DNA of 64,000 nucleotides from Lepisosteus oculatus (lineage: Eukaryota > Chordata > Actinopteri > Semionotiformes > Lepisosteidae). The stretch's first letter is position 1. Every line of letters begins with the position of its first letter. This document shows, one piece after another, positions 11,868 to 24,743 of this stretch. The notes beneath the pieces were generated by a model. The model was not told the DNA's origin. It was given only the letters and a program-made list of their open reading frames with translations, and made no database searches. The position numbers and the translations under genes are program-made. The stretch is from NCBI RefSeq assembly GCF_040954835.1, contig NC_090714.1, forward strand, positions 6,932,501-6,996,500, given 5' to 3'.

Positions 11868-12600
11868 GACCGGAGTCTTTCAGATCACTCTCCAGAGACG
11901 ACTCAAAAAAAAAAAAAAGTCTTCAAGGGAGGTGTTTTTTTTTTTTCTTCCTCCACTCCCAAGAGCGACGGTTTGGGCCAGGCGTTTGACACAAAAAAAA
12001 AACACCCCACAACGGGACTTGTCACGAACTGTCCCCTCTTTTTCTTATGAGATGGGGAAAGTGTCCTTTTTTCGGAGCGCGGAGCAGTGCGTCTCGTCTG
12101 GCCGGGCAAGTTCCGCCGCTTTTTCTCCCCCCCTGGGCGCGTCGAATTGTACTAATTTCGCGTAGCAAGACGATTCAGGTGGTTTCTGTTTCCGGAGGAG
12201 TTGTTGTAGTAGTGGCTGGAATGGGACACCAAGCGTCTCCCAGTCTATAGCGTGCGGATGTGTCTCATTCTCCCAGCTGCTCCTGTGACTTTATCAAGCC
12301 TCCAAGCGGACGTGATTGAGAACACCAACTGCCAGCAGCTGATCTAGCAGGCTCTGTGAAACTCTCACACTCCGGTTTGTGTTTCTTTCCCCTCGAACTC
12401 TTGGGAATTTTCCAAAGTCCGGACGCGCAGGGGTCCGGACGCCCGCCCACCCCGAAAGTGGACACCCTGGGCTTCACGGACATACCGGGGTCGAGGCACA
12501 AGTCCGCGACGGATCAACTTTTATTCCCTGAAAACCATCTCGAAGCGTGGCGCGCCGAGCACTATTTTGCAGAATTCCTGCAAATTCGACCCGAATAGAC
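11868..12600 (-). promoter_or_regulatory. H1.0 upstream region: CpG-rich, with homopolymer A/T runs
   Basis: Immediately upstream of the H1.0 start the sequence carries long A or T runs (about 11907-11920, 11935-11946, 11993-12002) mixed with CpG-rich segments up to about 12600, as expected of a CpG-island promoter. There is an E2F-like TTTCGCG near 12156. I could not find a clear TATA box or CCAAT box, so the transcription start is not placed. Confidence 0.4.
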
Positions 12601-15179
12601 GGAACCGAGCACGCAAAACCCCGAAGCACTGGCAAATTGAATCATTGCTCTATTGATTAAAACTGGGTTAACGGGGGAAAGACGTTGTTATCGTTTTTAA
12701 TGCACCGATATAGTTTCCTAACTAACACAGCCCCGCCATTGACTTTGAGTGACGTGGTTGAGATTATTTATTGTTAAACCTGCTATAAATTAAAACACAA
12801 AGAAATAAAAGTCGATACGAAAACACACGTTATATCGGTACATCTTCGACCGTTTTAGTAGTTTGTCGCCTGTGCTGTTCTAGTTACTTAAAGGCTAAAC
12901 TTGTAATTTGTACAGGCAGCGGCTATGCACCGGTCTGTGCTTCATCGTTGTTAGGAAAGTTGCCAACAGCTCTTAAAATCTGATTTTGTGATTAACTCAA
13001 CACATTTAGGGTTGAATGTTATTCTCCTAAAAACCTGTCTCTCTTTGATTTACGGACTTGTTGTTCGTTGCAGTTTTTATTTTTGTGTACAGGTCACTTA
13101 ACAAGCGCTTACTGAAAGATAGCAGGTCTTGCATTCTTTTGTTCACTAACTTGTGGACAGAGGAGCGACTGTAAATTTAATTCCAAGGCTGCACGGTCCA
13201 CCTGAGCCTCCCCCCCTTGTCTTCGGGGTTAGCTGATAGCGTGATCGAATCGTATTTTAGTTTTTGCAACAGCGTGTAACATCAAAGTTTGTTTTTAATT
13301 CAAATGTAAAGAGCTGATACAGTTTTCTCAGTAAACGCCATCTTGGATCCCCTCATCCTGATAGTATCATTATTGATTTTTCACTTTATTTTCAAATTTC
13401 TTTCCCCTCTGCCCGTGTCCTTTTTATCTGATGCATACTGATACGCGTTTCTTTGGAGGGGTGGGGTGTTGGCGCTGTTTTGGCATCACCGGAGTTGGAA
13501 CTTTATGAGGTATTTAAACCGTCATTGACTTTGCGCCTCCTGTAGCCGTGCATACAGGTTTATGGCACAGTCATATCGTCTTATTTTGTTCTGGAAAATC
13601 CACACGTTTCAAAATTTGTTTTCAAAAGCGACAGTATTCAATATATAATAATAATAACAACAACAACAACAACATAATTTTGTATATGAGCGCTAGATGA
13701 CCCTTTTAACGAATGTTGAATTTAGCATCAACTGATAAACGCATAACAGTTCACATTTCTTAATATATTGTCCGAAATGTTTCGATGTGAGTGTTTAGTT
13801 GCCGTGCTTTGACACACTTTTCCCCACTTACGACTCCTAGCTAAGACAATAATAACTTTTTGAAACATCATGGTTTTTTTTGTCCTCTACTGTTTCAGAT
13901 GTTAAATTCAAAAGCTTAGACGTCCATTAACAGGAGGAAAGCGTCAGTGCCCGCGATCCGACAGACGGCGGTCCACTCTTGCGGAGAGCGGACAGTCAGC
14001 TCTGGCTTGGTGCTGAAAACAGCACCTCGCTCACCCCCTCCGCACCCGCACAGACACCCCTACCTCCGCCCGCCGACAGGGGGACTGCGACGACAGATGC
14101 CCCGACCTGGCACAAAGCACAGCCCGTCCTCTATTCCAGCACTGTATTTATAAATGGCGACCTTTTTGTTGTTTTGGTGAAGAATTGAAGTAATAAATAT
14201 ATATAGAGAGAGAGTGTCTATTTTAGATAAGAAGGCGCTCGCCACTAACACAGAAATAAACGTCAGCTAGCACCCAGAAATGTTATATGATTTAAAAATG
14301 TACACGATGAGGTTCGCTTCCTTTGATAGAGCTTCATGTCGAAGTCAGTGTTTAGGAATGATTATTCTGGTGCAGTGTGGTGTTTCTTTTTAGGGTCACG
14401 TCCTGTTCTTTATGAAATTTGGCATTGCAGGCAGGGCAAAGACCCGATTTTACGGACGTCCTTTTAGAAATAAAATGAATTTACAATATTAAAATAAAAA
14501 TAGCTACGAGTCATACGTGCCTGTACTTGAGCATTGTGAAGTATCCTCTACCCATAGTTGTGTTGGAGTATTGTCATGCTGTTTGTTTCTATTCAAAATG
14601 TCGACGATATCGCTTTTAATATATTTTTTTCTTAAGTAATACGAATGATTAAATATGGGAGACCCTCACAAAGGTTTGAAAAAATTCACATGCTTACGTC
14701 TCAATACTCCTCATGCTAAATGTTTGCGTTCTGGTCAATGTGTTCAATAAGAGTGGAGTCAGACAATGGAATTGGAATGTGATTAATTGTTAGTTACACA
14801 GTGCCGACCTGGCTACAAGTTTACTGTTGGTGTTCCTCTTAATTAACTAGCTTTCTACACTGGGGAAAAGAAATTCTTTTTGTGGGGGGTAGGCAGAAAT
14901 GCTGTTGAAGCCATCGTCATCCTTTCTGTGAAAGAAGTCTTCTGCTTCTACTTGCAGGAGATAGGCCTGCTGTTTCTTTCAGGGTTTTGGTACTGCCCAG
15001 TTTTTCCTTTCTGTCTCTGTTGAGCTCTTTCAGAGGAAACCTTCATCCCAACCAGTCTTTACCAGTATCTCTGCAAGGAATATGCAGAATCTACAATTTC
15101 GACATCGGCTGACAGCTCGTTCCTACACTGGTGTGGAGCACACAGATATGAGCGACAGTATTCTCTTATTTTAGTCTAG
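12601..15179. other. non-coding interval, no gene recognised
   Basis: AT-rich DNA with a short ATA/ACA microsatellite at about 13643-13674 and a TA/GA run near 14197-14214. The stretch 13930-14130 is GC-rich but its frames show no known domain. No exon or SINE is recognised. Confidence 0.4.
13643..13674. repeat. (ATA)n(ACA)n compound microsatellite
   Basis: ATA trinucleotides change into ACA trinucleotides, about ten units in all. Confidence 0.85.
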
Positions 15180-15226
15180 CAGGTTTCAGACAGGTCCTGA
15201 ATGCATCAGGACCTGTCTGAAACCTG
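15180..15226. repeat. perfect palindrome with 21-bp arms and 5-bp spacer
   Basis: The left arm 15180-15200 and right arm 15206-15226 are exact reverse complements around the spacer atgca. A partial third copy of the arm (gtctgaatgcaggtcctgat) follows directly at about 15225-15244. It could form a strong hairpin or cruciform. No TA-rich flanks or known element termini were recognised. Confidence 0.9.
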
Positions 15227-15720
15227 TCTGAATGCAGGTCCTGATGCTGGTGCTTTTCGAAGAGGGCAGCTGTGATGTTTCTGTTGTCATACAGAGCTCA
15301 CAGCACAGGTTCAAGAAGAGGTGTATCAGCGTGTCACTGCATTTACTCATTTGGAGTAGGAAGAAGGAGATAAGAGTGAATGTATGGGAATTCTGAGTGC
15401 GTGCTCAATGTGTGATCACATTTTAAAAAAAATCAATTCCCCATAATATAGGGAAAGAAAACATTGAGCTGCTTTTTACAGAGTAGCAGTAAATGCATAG
15501 ACAAGCAGTTTTTAATCAGTGTGTGTTAAGAAAGAGTAACTTGCATAATAAACTTGAGGACACATGCAGAAGTACTGTTTCGGTTGTCCTTGTGAAAGGA
15601 AGCAGCTTCTTTTGCAGGACTGGGATTTTCTGAAGATTGTTGGCTGTCTTTGTAGGAAAGAGTAGCCACATAAGACAATACCGACAGCTCTTGAAGTGCC
15701 CGAAATCATTCATGATAGTT

Positions 15721-16286
15721 GCACTTAATGTATATAGCGCTTTTCTGGACACTCCACTCAAAGCTCTGAACAGGTAATGGGGACTCCCCTCCACCACCAG
15801 CAGTGTGCAGCCCCACCTGGATGATGTGACAGCAGCCATAGTGCACCAGTACACTCCCCACACACCAGCTATCAGTGTGGAGGAGAACAGAGTGATGAAG
15901 GTAATTCATAGATGGGGATTATTAGGAGGCCATGATTGGTAAAGACTAATGGGAAATTTGGCCAGGACATCGGGGTTACACCCCTACTTTTTTTTTGAGA
16001 AACGCCCTGGGATTTTTAATGACCACAGAGAATCAGGACCTTGGTTTTATGTCTCTTCTGAAGGATGGTACCTTTTTACAGTATAGTGTCCCCGTCACTA
16101 TACTGGGGTATTAGGACCCACATGAGCCACAGGGTGAGCACCCCCTGCTGGCCCCACTAACACCTCTTCCAGCAGCAACCTTAGTTTTTCCCAGGAGGTC
16201 TCCCATCCAGGTACTGACCAGGCTCACACCTGCTGAGCTTCAGTGGAATGCACGTTGTGAGTTGCAGGGTGATATGGCGGCTGGCT
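15721..16286 (-). mobile_element. 5S-rRNA-derived SINE, nearly full length (copy 1)
   Basis: Read on the - strand, the head (16286 leftward to about 16190) matches the 3' half of 5S rRNA: a CTGGTCAGTACCTGGATGGG-like internal promoter region, then a GGGAGACC.CCTGGGAA-type segment. A body of about 400 bp follows, ending in a tail with TTTACAGGTAATGG / GCGCTATATA-type sequence that resembles the 3' end of L2-like LINEs. This tail organisation is that of the SINE3 (5S-headed) class. The same family recurs at least eight more times in the window. Confidence 0.85.
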
Positions 16287-16380
16287 ACAAAATATGGGTT
16301 CCTCATGCACCCATGCTTTTCTTACGAGATGACTGCTTAATTACGTCCAGATCTTTTATACCCGCACAAGAAAGTGGCAG

Positions 16381-16715
16381 AGTGGCAGGGTGATGCAGTG
16401 TTTAGCATTGCTGCCTCGCAGAACCGGGGCCCTGGGTTCGATTCCGGACCTGGGGTGCTGTCTGTGTGGAGTTTGTATGTTCTCCCCATGTTCACAAGGG
16501 TTTCCTCTGAGTGCTCCGATTTCATTCCCTAATCCAAAGACATACTGGCAGGTTCATGGACTTCTGGGGCCATTGGCCCTGGTGTGTCTGTGTGTGCCCT
16601 GTGAAGGGCTGTCCAGGGTGTACCCTTCCTTGCACCTACTGGGTGTTGGGATAGACTCTGACATCCTCGTGACCATGTATTGGATCATGCGTTTAGAAAA
16701 TGGTTGGATGCATGA
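16381..16715 (+). mobile_element. tRNA-derived SINE (family T), copy 1
   Basis: The head has a Pol III A-box-like tgatgcagtgtttagc and a B box ggttcgattcc at about 16435-16445. The body runs through ctgtctgtgtggagttt and gttctcccc to a tail ending in gtccagggtgtaccctt.cttgc and agaaaatggttggatg. Other copies lie at 24484-24743 (-), 30813-31113 (+) and 45722-45840 (-, fragment). Confidence 0.8.
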
Positions 16716-19700
16716 ACATGGTATTGACTGCTGGCATTTGGCCCTTTCCTATGCTAACCCTCGCTCTGTGAAGGACGGGTCTGGATCTGGGGGCAAGCTA
16801 GTACTGGGTTTTATCCCAGAAACCGCAGACGTACAGATGAGCATTACGATCCCGTCCGAGACATTGTAGAGTAATGTCGAGGCTATTTTCAGTACATCTT
16901 GGACTCAATTTAAGTTTCCGATTGCAAAAGCATTCAGATGCGGGCCGGGGTTCCCGTTGAATTGACGTTTTCATTAGGATTACAGTTCATTGCCACCGTG
17001 CCTATCAAGAGTCAGCGCTGCAGATTTGTGCTACTCTGCAGAGGTGGGTCCGTGGGGTAGACGTGAGGATCCTGCTGTTGTTCATCTTAGGGATGAAGTC
17101 TAATTGGGGCAGGAGAAGGGGCAGGTTAAGAGTGCTCATTAGCATTCGGCAAGCGTTCAAGCTGGTGTTTAAAGTGCGGGTGCATGTGCCTTTTTTTTTA
17201 CCCTAAACCAAGCCGTGCAGTTGGAAAGTAAGGACTAAACTGTTCAGTTCAGTTCAAATGCAGCAGATTGCCCCCAAGATGTTTCTGTATCGCTCTCTGG
17301 CTTAGTACTGCGGTTCGCTCAGCTTGGGTAAGGGGCAGGAGGACAGGACTGCAAGGTCCATTATACACCTGAAATTACAGGATGAAACCAGGCCGAGGAA
17401 CTAGTATCCAGATGGAGAAAACTGTGAAAATCCGTACTTGAGCAATAACACCAATGCAAAAACGCAAATTCCTAAAGTCCCGGTAGACTGTAAACTGAAG
17501 CTCCTTACAGAGCTGTAAAACATCTGAAAGCCAAAAAGATAAAAGACTCTGAGCTGTTAAGATTTAGGCAGAAATTTACAAGTGCATCAAATATACCAGG
17601 AAATACTCAAAAAGGCAGATATTCTGCGATAAATGTATAGGAAGTTATTCAGCATTTTCTGAACGAATTCTCTTTATCATGCACATCCACAGAAGTTGTC
17701 CGTTCCAATGGGCCTTTAAGGATGATGTATTTAACGAGTTCCTGCGTTCTGACATTTTCAGTTGTTTCGTCGGTGCTAAACTCTTGTTATAGAGATGTGT
17801 TGTGTGCCAAGTTGTACATGCATTATTTTTTTAACTGAATGTTGCTACAGGATAGAAATCAAAATATAGAACAAATTATGTACATAAAGTTGACTTTTAT
17901 TTCTTAAATTAGCACTTTATTTGCGATGGTTTGGCGAGCTGGGGACCCCGCTTATGTTGTTTTCATATTGTCAGTCACAGTGGCCTGTTTGTAATTTTTG
18001 AAGAAACTCCTGAGGTTCTGGGCTCCTGCCAGAACAGTGAGCTTAGGCTTGATAGATTTCAGCTGTTTCCCAGGGCCTTTTATTTCCAGAAGCATGGCCA
18101 TGTGGCACGACTGTTCTCAGAAGGACAGGACACGCGTTGCCTTTTTAAAGCGTCCTGTGTGGTTCTCTCCTGAAGCTGCAGGATATCTCAGCTCATATCA
18201 AACCCTCGATGCCCCTTTTGTGATTTGGAAGGTTTTACTCCAAAAATCACCCGGGGAGGGGAACTATAAACAAAAGTTTGGAATACATTTTAAAAACCGC
18301 GTGAGTTTCACTGGTTTCTAGAAAGAAAGAAAACAATGTAACTTTGTCAAATTGCTGCTTGTGAAAGCTCTTGTGTGAGGCCGCTTCACTGATATCGTTT
18401 GGGGGGAAAAAAGTGAAGTGAGATAGCAGAGGGGCACCCCACTATATAAAGCGATCGTCGACAGAGTACCCCGCAGGAGGGCGAGCTGAAACACCACCTG
18501 CAATTGCAGAGGATTTTTTAAAGAAAACTTGGGAGGGTGACAAGTCGCTGAAGAGCCCAGAGAAATGTAATTTTCCTCGTTCCAACCCCCATTTTAACTC
18601 AGTTTGTTCCAGTGTTGTTTCCCCTTTGACTCATGTGTGTGTCACTCCTCCGCGACGTACAGTTGTCTTCGTTCAGCCCGTGTCTGAGACCCAATTATTA
18701 GAAAACGTTGTTCCTCAGTTTACTACAGATTGCCCAAGCGCAGGATATGGGGACGAGGAGCGATTTCTGTCCCGCTTATGTCTTAAACTGGCAAGATGAT
18801 GTGTATCTCCTCATTACTTGCAGCCTTCCCATGTTTGCGTTCTGAAGTGTTGCCAGGGAACTTGTGTTTTTGGCTTCCAAGGTGATTGGGTTACAGCGGA
18901 GCTGCTCATAAACAAACGTGACATGGGATTTTTTTGTATCTACAGGGATGCGTGGATTCTTTGTGCAAACATGTAGAGGAGCTCAGGATTACTTTATCTT
19001 TGCAGAATCCTTGAACAGTGTTACTTAACTCACATAACACAGGTTAATATTATAACGGTATTGCAATCAGGGTCTCTGTGTGTGTCATGATCAGGGAACA
19101 AGTGGTTAATGATATGAACCTTAAGAACAAACGTCATTTCTGATCAAATGAACTGAGCAAGGTAACACAAAAGTCAACAATATACTGTGCGTTCAGACAC
19201 TGAGGACTGTATCTTGAAATGAGAGAAAGGAATTAACCTTTGAACAGTGGGGGGGCTAAAAGTGTTTCTACAGTACTTAGGTCCCATTTAAGTTATTAAG
19301 AAAAAAGGCCCTGTGCTCCTACATTACACTGTTATTATTAAGTTAGCTTCCAAGTGAATTGTGACTAATTGCGTCATGACAAATTGCTGTTTCCGGAGTT
19401 TCTTCCCTTTGTCCGAACTAAAACTGTCTCCTCTGTGACACACAGCCTTAGGCACTGACTTCTGAACCACAGAGTGCTACAATTTCTGCTGGTTACACAC
19501 TTTGCATTTCGTGACATCTGGGTTCAACACAGAGCTTCAATTGATATGCAGAGGGTATTGAGCTTAAGATACCTTTATTTGGCTGTCTTATAGAACATAA
19601 TGCTTCAATGAGTGTCTACTGTATGTTTTAACAGCTGGGCAACAGAAGTTGTTTTTTTAGCTGATGCCTTTAGCTGGGGTAACTATCAATCAATAAGCAG

Positions 19701-22390
19701 TTAAATTAATGGTTAAGAAACACGTGTCTTTAATTGTAGAAATGTAAAAATACTGCAAGATACTTGGCATACATAGTCCTAATTACTACATTACAGTTTA
19801 GAACTTCAGTAATTATGCTGTAGTGATGTTTGAGTTCTAATGCATTAAAGAATGACTGTCTGTATAGGCACTAGGGATCATCTATGTGTGTGGCATTTTC
19901 ATACTTTGCCCGACCGAAGACATCGGTCTACAAGATATTTCAATCCACGATCAGAACAAATGGTCACGTTGTGAAAATAAGTTAAATGACAGAAGATGCC
20001 TTCAGTGTGAACCCCAAAATGGCTTTCACCACCTTGATTGAAAAGGTCCTGCAGTTTAACTTGTCTGTTTAATGATGGTGACATTTGGAAGTGTCTTCTG
20101 TATGAAAAGGCTTTTAGAAGAAATTAGACCTCATTAAATGCATGTCCCTGATTTGCACAGTTGTTTTTTTTAAGGTAAACGTCCTCTTGAGCGTCGGTTA
20201 TATCTAAGGGTGCGGCTCAAAGCAGCTCCACATTTATACCAAGACCTTAGAGAAGTAGGGAAAAAGTATTTTGTGCAATGCTTTACCAACTAAAAAAACC
20301 TTTCTGGCAGGACTTAATTCCAGTGTGGACGTTTTTTCAGATCCACTACAAAAATAATTATAGGGTTCTGACATCTAAAATAATTTACACATTATACTAT
20401 ATCATTATTACATCTGTTTAATTTTAAAGGATTTGCTGTTGCTCTTGGTCAATAGAATGTTCACACAAAAAAAATACTGGTGTTCTTGCAGATGATATTT
20501 GAGTTTGACAGTGATTTTGCTGTATTTTTATGTGTGCCATGTTTTGAAGGTGATGGAAAAAGCCCCATCACTGTGCTTTTCTGCACAAAGCTGCAAGATC
20601 CTATCTTGGTTTAGCACAGTAAACCTTCATGAGGGATGGTCATTCTTTTCTGAATTTCTTACCACTCATGTGTATAAAGAAGAGGCTGTGTTCTGGAGAC
20701 TCCTGCCAAGTGTACCGTTGGTCTCAGATAAACGTTCCCACCTCCTTTATCCCATAATCCATCAGCTGGGTTTTGGAAGACTTAGCACAGACTAGTGGTG
20801 GGTTAACCAGTTGCCCTGTGTGCTACATTTGGCCCTTGGAGACGCACAGTAAATTGTGGTCCCCAATATATAAACAAAATAGTTTACCCATAGAAATAGT
20901 AAATGCCTTAAGGGTGTAGCTTTGCAGTTTCGGGCTCTTTCTGTTTCTGGCGGCGTCCAGCGCATAACCCTCCAGCCCCATTTCAGTTCATTCCCTGGGG
21001 TGTTTTGTTGTGGCTCAGTGATGGCAAATAAGAGCTACGTGCTTAACGTCTCCTGTCGCAAGAACAGACCTCCGTTCCCTTCGCCTCCTTCCACCCACCT
21101 CCACTGTCCATCAGACAACAAGTGCCCACGGCCATCTCTTTCACATGAAAGTTGCTTCTTTGATTTCGTGTGCATTTTGATCATTTGCTAATAACGGACA
21201 GCATTTCTGATTTTCTGCTTCCCTTGTCAGACAGGGAGTCACGCGCCTAAGATCTGACTCTCCTTGAGGCTGGGAGCTTTTGTATATCTTTGTTCTAGAT
21301 GTTCTGGAGAAGACAGATGTTCTTATCTCATTATGAAAAGTCATTATTAAATCAATTTGCTTTTCCTTTGCATGTGTTTGAAGTGCCTGTCCTGTGAAAT
21401 GCTTTGCAGCTTTAAATCACAAGGTCTTGTGTGTTTTATTTATCAAATGAGATTTATTGTAAAGCATGGAAATGATACATTTACAAGCTTAGGCTGTAAA
21501 TCATTCAAGAGTTGAATTTGTTAATTCTTTTCATTCTTAGGCTTGCAGAAAACATTTCAGCTAGAAAATGAAATAACTGGTATTCCTAAATCCCACAGGC
21601 CTAACTGAATGATTGTAACGTTATACCATTTTGATCATTCTTAAGGGCACAATAAATGTAAAAACTGAGATGTACTTAATATATTTGCTGGACATATAAA
21701 TATATTTTATGGACATATCAAATATTTAAGAACAAAATTCCTATGAGAAATCTGAGTTTGTACTGATTGTCCCAGTATTATAACAGACATGCAGCATCCC
21801 AAAAACAGGAAATGAAATGTTTTTATACCTGGGAGGTATAGCATTTAGTTTGTAGACTAAAATATAAATATAAAAATAAAATAAGTAATAAATCAAACTT
21901 GCGGTTTTAATTGTTCTTTCTCCAGGGCACGGTAGGCAAATATTAAAATCCAGTCCAGTTATTCGGCACTACCACAAGCAGTTTAATTTTGCATTTCACA
22001 CAAAATCAGGGTGTGAATTGAAATGATCCCTTTCAGGGCACTGAACTACTGTACAGTATATGGAATGTCCATGGAGCTGTCTGCACCATTAACCATGACA
22101 GGTCAGCACTCGGTTTGCGTAGCTCTGATCTGAAAGTGCAGTACTGTAGCTCTTGAAACTTCGTGCAACTCATTTACCTATTCCTCTGCTGCTTAAAATT
22201 AAATCGACAGCATAGAGAGGGCACATCTGCTATGAAGTGCAAGGAGCGCAACTTAAAAAACAAAATTCAGGTCATAATAATGTAACGCATACGACCTCCA
22301 TTGCTTGCGAGAGCCGGCTTACCAGGGTGGTGATGTCACCGCCCTTCCCTATGGATAGCAGGGGCTGCAGCCACTGGGCTGATGGGAGAT
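16716..22390. other. non-coding interval, no gene recognised
   Basis: Unique-looking DNA of average composition. Short open frames lack recognisable domains or conserved splice contexts. No SINE of the families found elsewhere in the window was seen here, which sets this 5.7-kb block apart from the SINE-dense DNA to its right. Confidence 0.35.
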
Positions 22391-22397
22391 CTCTCTT

Positions 22398-22455
22398 TGG
22401 CTCAAGAGGCTGGGTCCCTGTTGAGTGATACCGGAGGCCTGGGTTCAAGTCCCCA
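22398..22455 (+). repeat. degenerate tRNA-like head (tRNA pseudogene or SINE fragment)
   Basis: An A-box-like tggctcaagagg (22398-22409) is followed about 33 bp later by a B-box-like ggttcaagtcc (22442-22452) with a complementary ctggg/cccag T-stem around an enlarged loop. The acceptor stem does not pair, so this is not a functional tRNA gene. Confidence 0.4.
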
Positions 22456-23260
22456 GCAGTGGGGGGGCTGACCTGATGCGGTGGTGGTGAGGGTGTCCAT
22501 GTGTACCCTGGAGTGTTACAATAACTTAAACTCTTCTATTTCTGTTTAGGAACAAATAGAGATGAATTTGAGAAGAGTAGAGGGAAAGAAGAAAAACAAA
22601 AGTACAGTCTGTCCAGCCTTGGTCATGTGTGTTACATGTGCGGTATATACAGTATGGTATAATGTAGTTTGCATAAAGCTAAAGATATCCTTGCTGAGTC
22701 ACGTCCATTCAGCCCTGGCTGGGTTTGGTCATGTGTGTGACACCACTCAGATGAATTCTGTCAGGCTTGGTAAGGTGTACATATGTGTGTCAAAACCCAG
22801 TGTCATTCTGAGAACTATTTTTTGTAGCACACGAGCAGCTCTGATGAAAGAACGCACACCAGGAGAAAAGTATTTACGGAGGAGGAGAAAAGGGCATGGA
22901 ACTGCCATTTCGAAGTTAGTTTCACGCTGGTGAGTAAAAAATAAAATAAAAAAAGCAGCACAACGCTTCGGCATTTTGCATCTGGTGGATTTTAATCTTC
23001 CCCCCCTACTTGTCCCAAAAACCCCAAGGGTGACCAGCACGCCCCCCGGCCAGTCGCTCTTCAAGACGGGGCTTGGTCAAGACAAGAGCAGCTGCCCTCC
23101 CGATGGCTCTCTTGGTGTTGAGGTGCGACATCCTCTTGCAGAAATCCGACACTGGAAGTTTAATGTGCGATTTCACTCGCACAGCGAGGCCTCTGTGCAG
23201 GATGCAGCGTTCAGCTGTTAGGGCAGCTGTCTGGCAGAGGGCAAAGGGATCCTGAGTTGT

Positions 23261-23261
<1 letters not shown>

Positions 23262-23318
<57 letters not shown>
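23262..23318. repeat. (TG)n microsatellite
   Basis: About 28 uninterrupted TG dinucleotides, continuing into a degenerate gcgcgtgcatgtg end. Confidence 0.95.
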
Positions 23319-23322
<4 letters not shown>

Positions 23323-24371
23323 TGCATGTGGGGTGGGGGAGGCTAGCACAGACTGTGGCTAAATTGTCACGGCCCAGAACTGGCTCAGGGGAGGCAGTGG
23401 GTGCCCTGTCGTGTTTGAGTCTTCAAGTGGGCAGTGGCTCAGTGAAGCTGCCCACTCCTTCCGGCTGTGATCCTGTCACCAGCCAGCAGGGACTGAGTGA
23501 GCCAACCTCCCACCTGGGCGAGCTGGGTCTCCCTGGCCAGGACCCTCTCAGCTCTTGGACCACAGGCGGCTGCAGGTTGGCAGAGAGCTCAGTGAGCTGC
23601 TCCACCTACCAGCGCTCCCTCTCTTGTGTGTGTAACCGGTCTCCCTGGGAGGGGTCGCAAAGCCAGGGGAGCTGGTCCTGGGTTCAGGAAACGTGATGAT
23701 GAGAAGAGACTCGAAGTCGCAGCTGGTAATTCAAAGTCGTATGGGTACATTAAAAAAAAACAACGTTACATTACAGATGTCACCTGGTTAAATGTACATC
23801 CAGCAGTTATGAAATTGTGGTGGGAGCTACAAATATCCCAGAGTTTGCAAGGAATGTGAAACGGTCAGTTAGCTTATGCTTCAAATGAAGGGTTTGACTG
23901 AGGACGTGGAAGAGCTCAGAGAGTCCGGGTGGGGGCAGATGTGGGCTGGACTGCACTGTGAGCAGCTGCCTTTACCTCCAAAGACCTGTGTTTTCTCCGG
24001 CTTCTTTTAGACTAGGAAGCAGCGTCTCTGCTTTGTCTCGGTCGGTAAGATGGAAACTCCATAATCTGTGAGGAAAGAACATGCTGACAAACGGTCAGTT
24101 GAGTGCTGATTGTCGCAATGCAGTTTCGGCAAACTGGGGAACGTCTGGACCGCCACCCCGGAGCCTGGTGGGACACTGTGCTGTAGCTCCTGAAAAGCTC
24201 TCTCGGGTCTTGCTGTGACACGGCAGCACCTGCTGCTGACTGATAACTTGTCGCGGCTCCGTGTCCTCAGGTCCGTTCCTGACATGTGACGCTCGCCAGC
24301 GCGGCTGGGGCCTGCGTGCTGATCCTGCCCTCTCGGAGGAAGCAGCACAGCGTCACTGACTGATGGGCGCT

Positions 24372-24386
24372 GGGGGGGGGGGGGGG
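24372..24386. repeat. poly-G run (15 G)
   Basis: An uninterrupted G homopolymer, prone to length error in sequencing and possibly G-quadruplex forming. Confidence 0.9.
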
Positions 24387-24483
24387 AGACCCTAATCTGG
24401 GTAGTTCTCTGACTGGTCAAGTGTCTGGTCACCCTGCGTAAAACTACAGTCCATAGAAACAGAATCCACCTGTTTGCTATTTT

Positions 24484-24743
24484 AATTCATCCATTTCTAT
24501 TCGTTCATCCAGGGTACACCCTAGACAGGATGTCAGACAGTCATGGGGCAGATGCACACACACTTGCACCAGAGCTGGTTTTCATAGAAGACAATTAACC
24601 TACCAGCATGTCTTTGGACTGTGGGAGGCAACCCATGCGATCATGGGGCAAGATCCACACAGACAGCACCCCAGGTCTGGGATTGAACCCAGGGCCCCAG
24701 AGCTACAGGGCAGTAATGCTAGCCACTGCACTACTGCGCTGCA
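24484..24743 (-). mobile_element. tRNA-derived SINE (family T), copy 2, reverse
   Basis: The reverse complement shows the same order as copy 1. The B box appears on the + strand as gggattgaaccc (about 24679-24690), the middle as catgtctttggactgtggga and the tail end as catccagggtacacccta. It is diverged and slightly shortened. Confidence 0.8.

Larger units (their letters stand above)
22456..24483. other. non-coding interval with TG microsatellite and poly-G run
   Basis: No gene was recognised. It holds the (TG)n tract at 23262-23318 and a run of 15 G at 24372-24386. The stretch 23330-23700 is GC-rich with long open frames but no recognisable domain. Confidence 0.4.

Noticed and set aside
11619..12165. 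Two + strand frames of 143 and 153 codons over the H1.0 start
   Set aside because: They are antisense shadows of H1.0 and homopolymer runs with no recognised domain.
22398..22455. Possible tRNA gene
   Set aside because: A- and B-box-like motifs are present, but the acceptor stem does not pair and the T-loop is enlarged.
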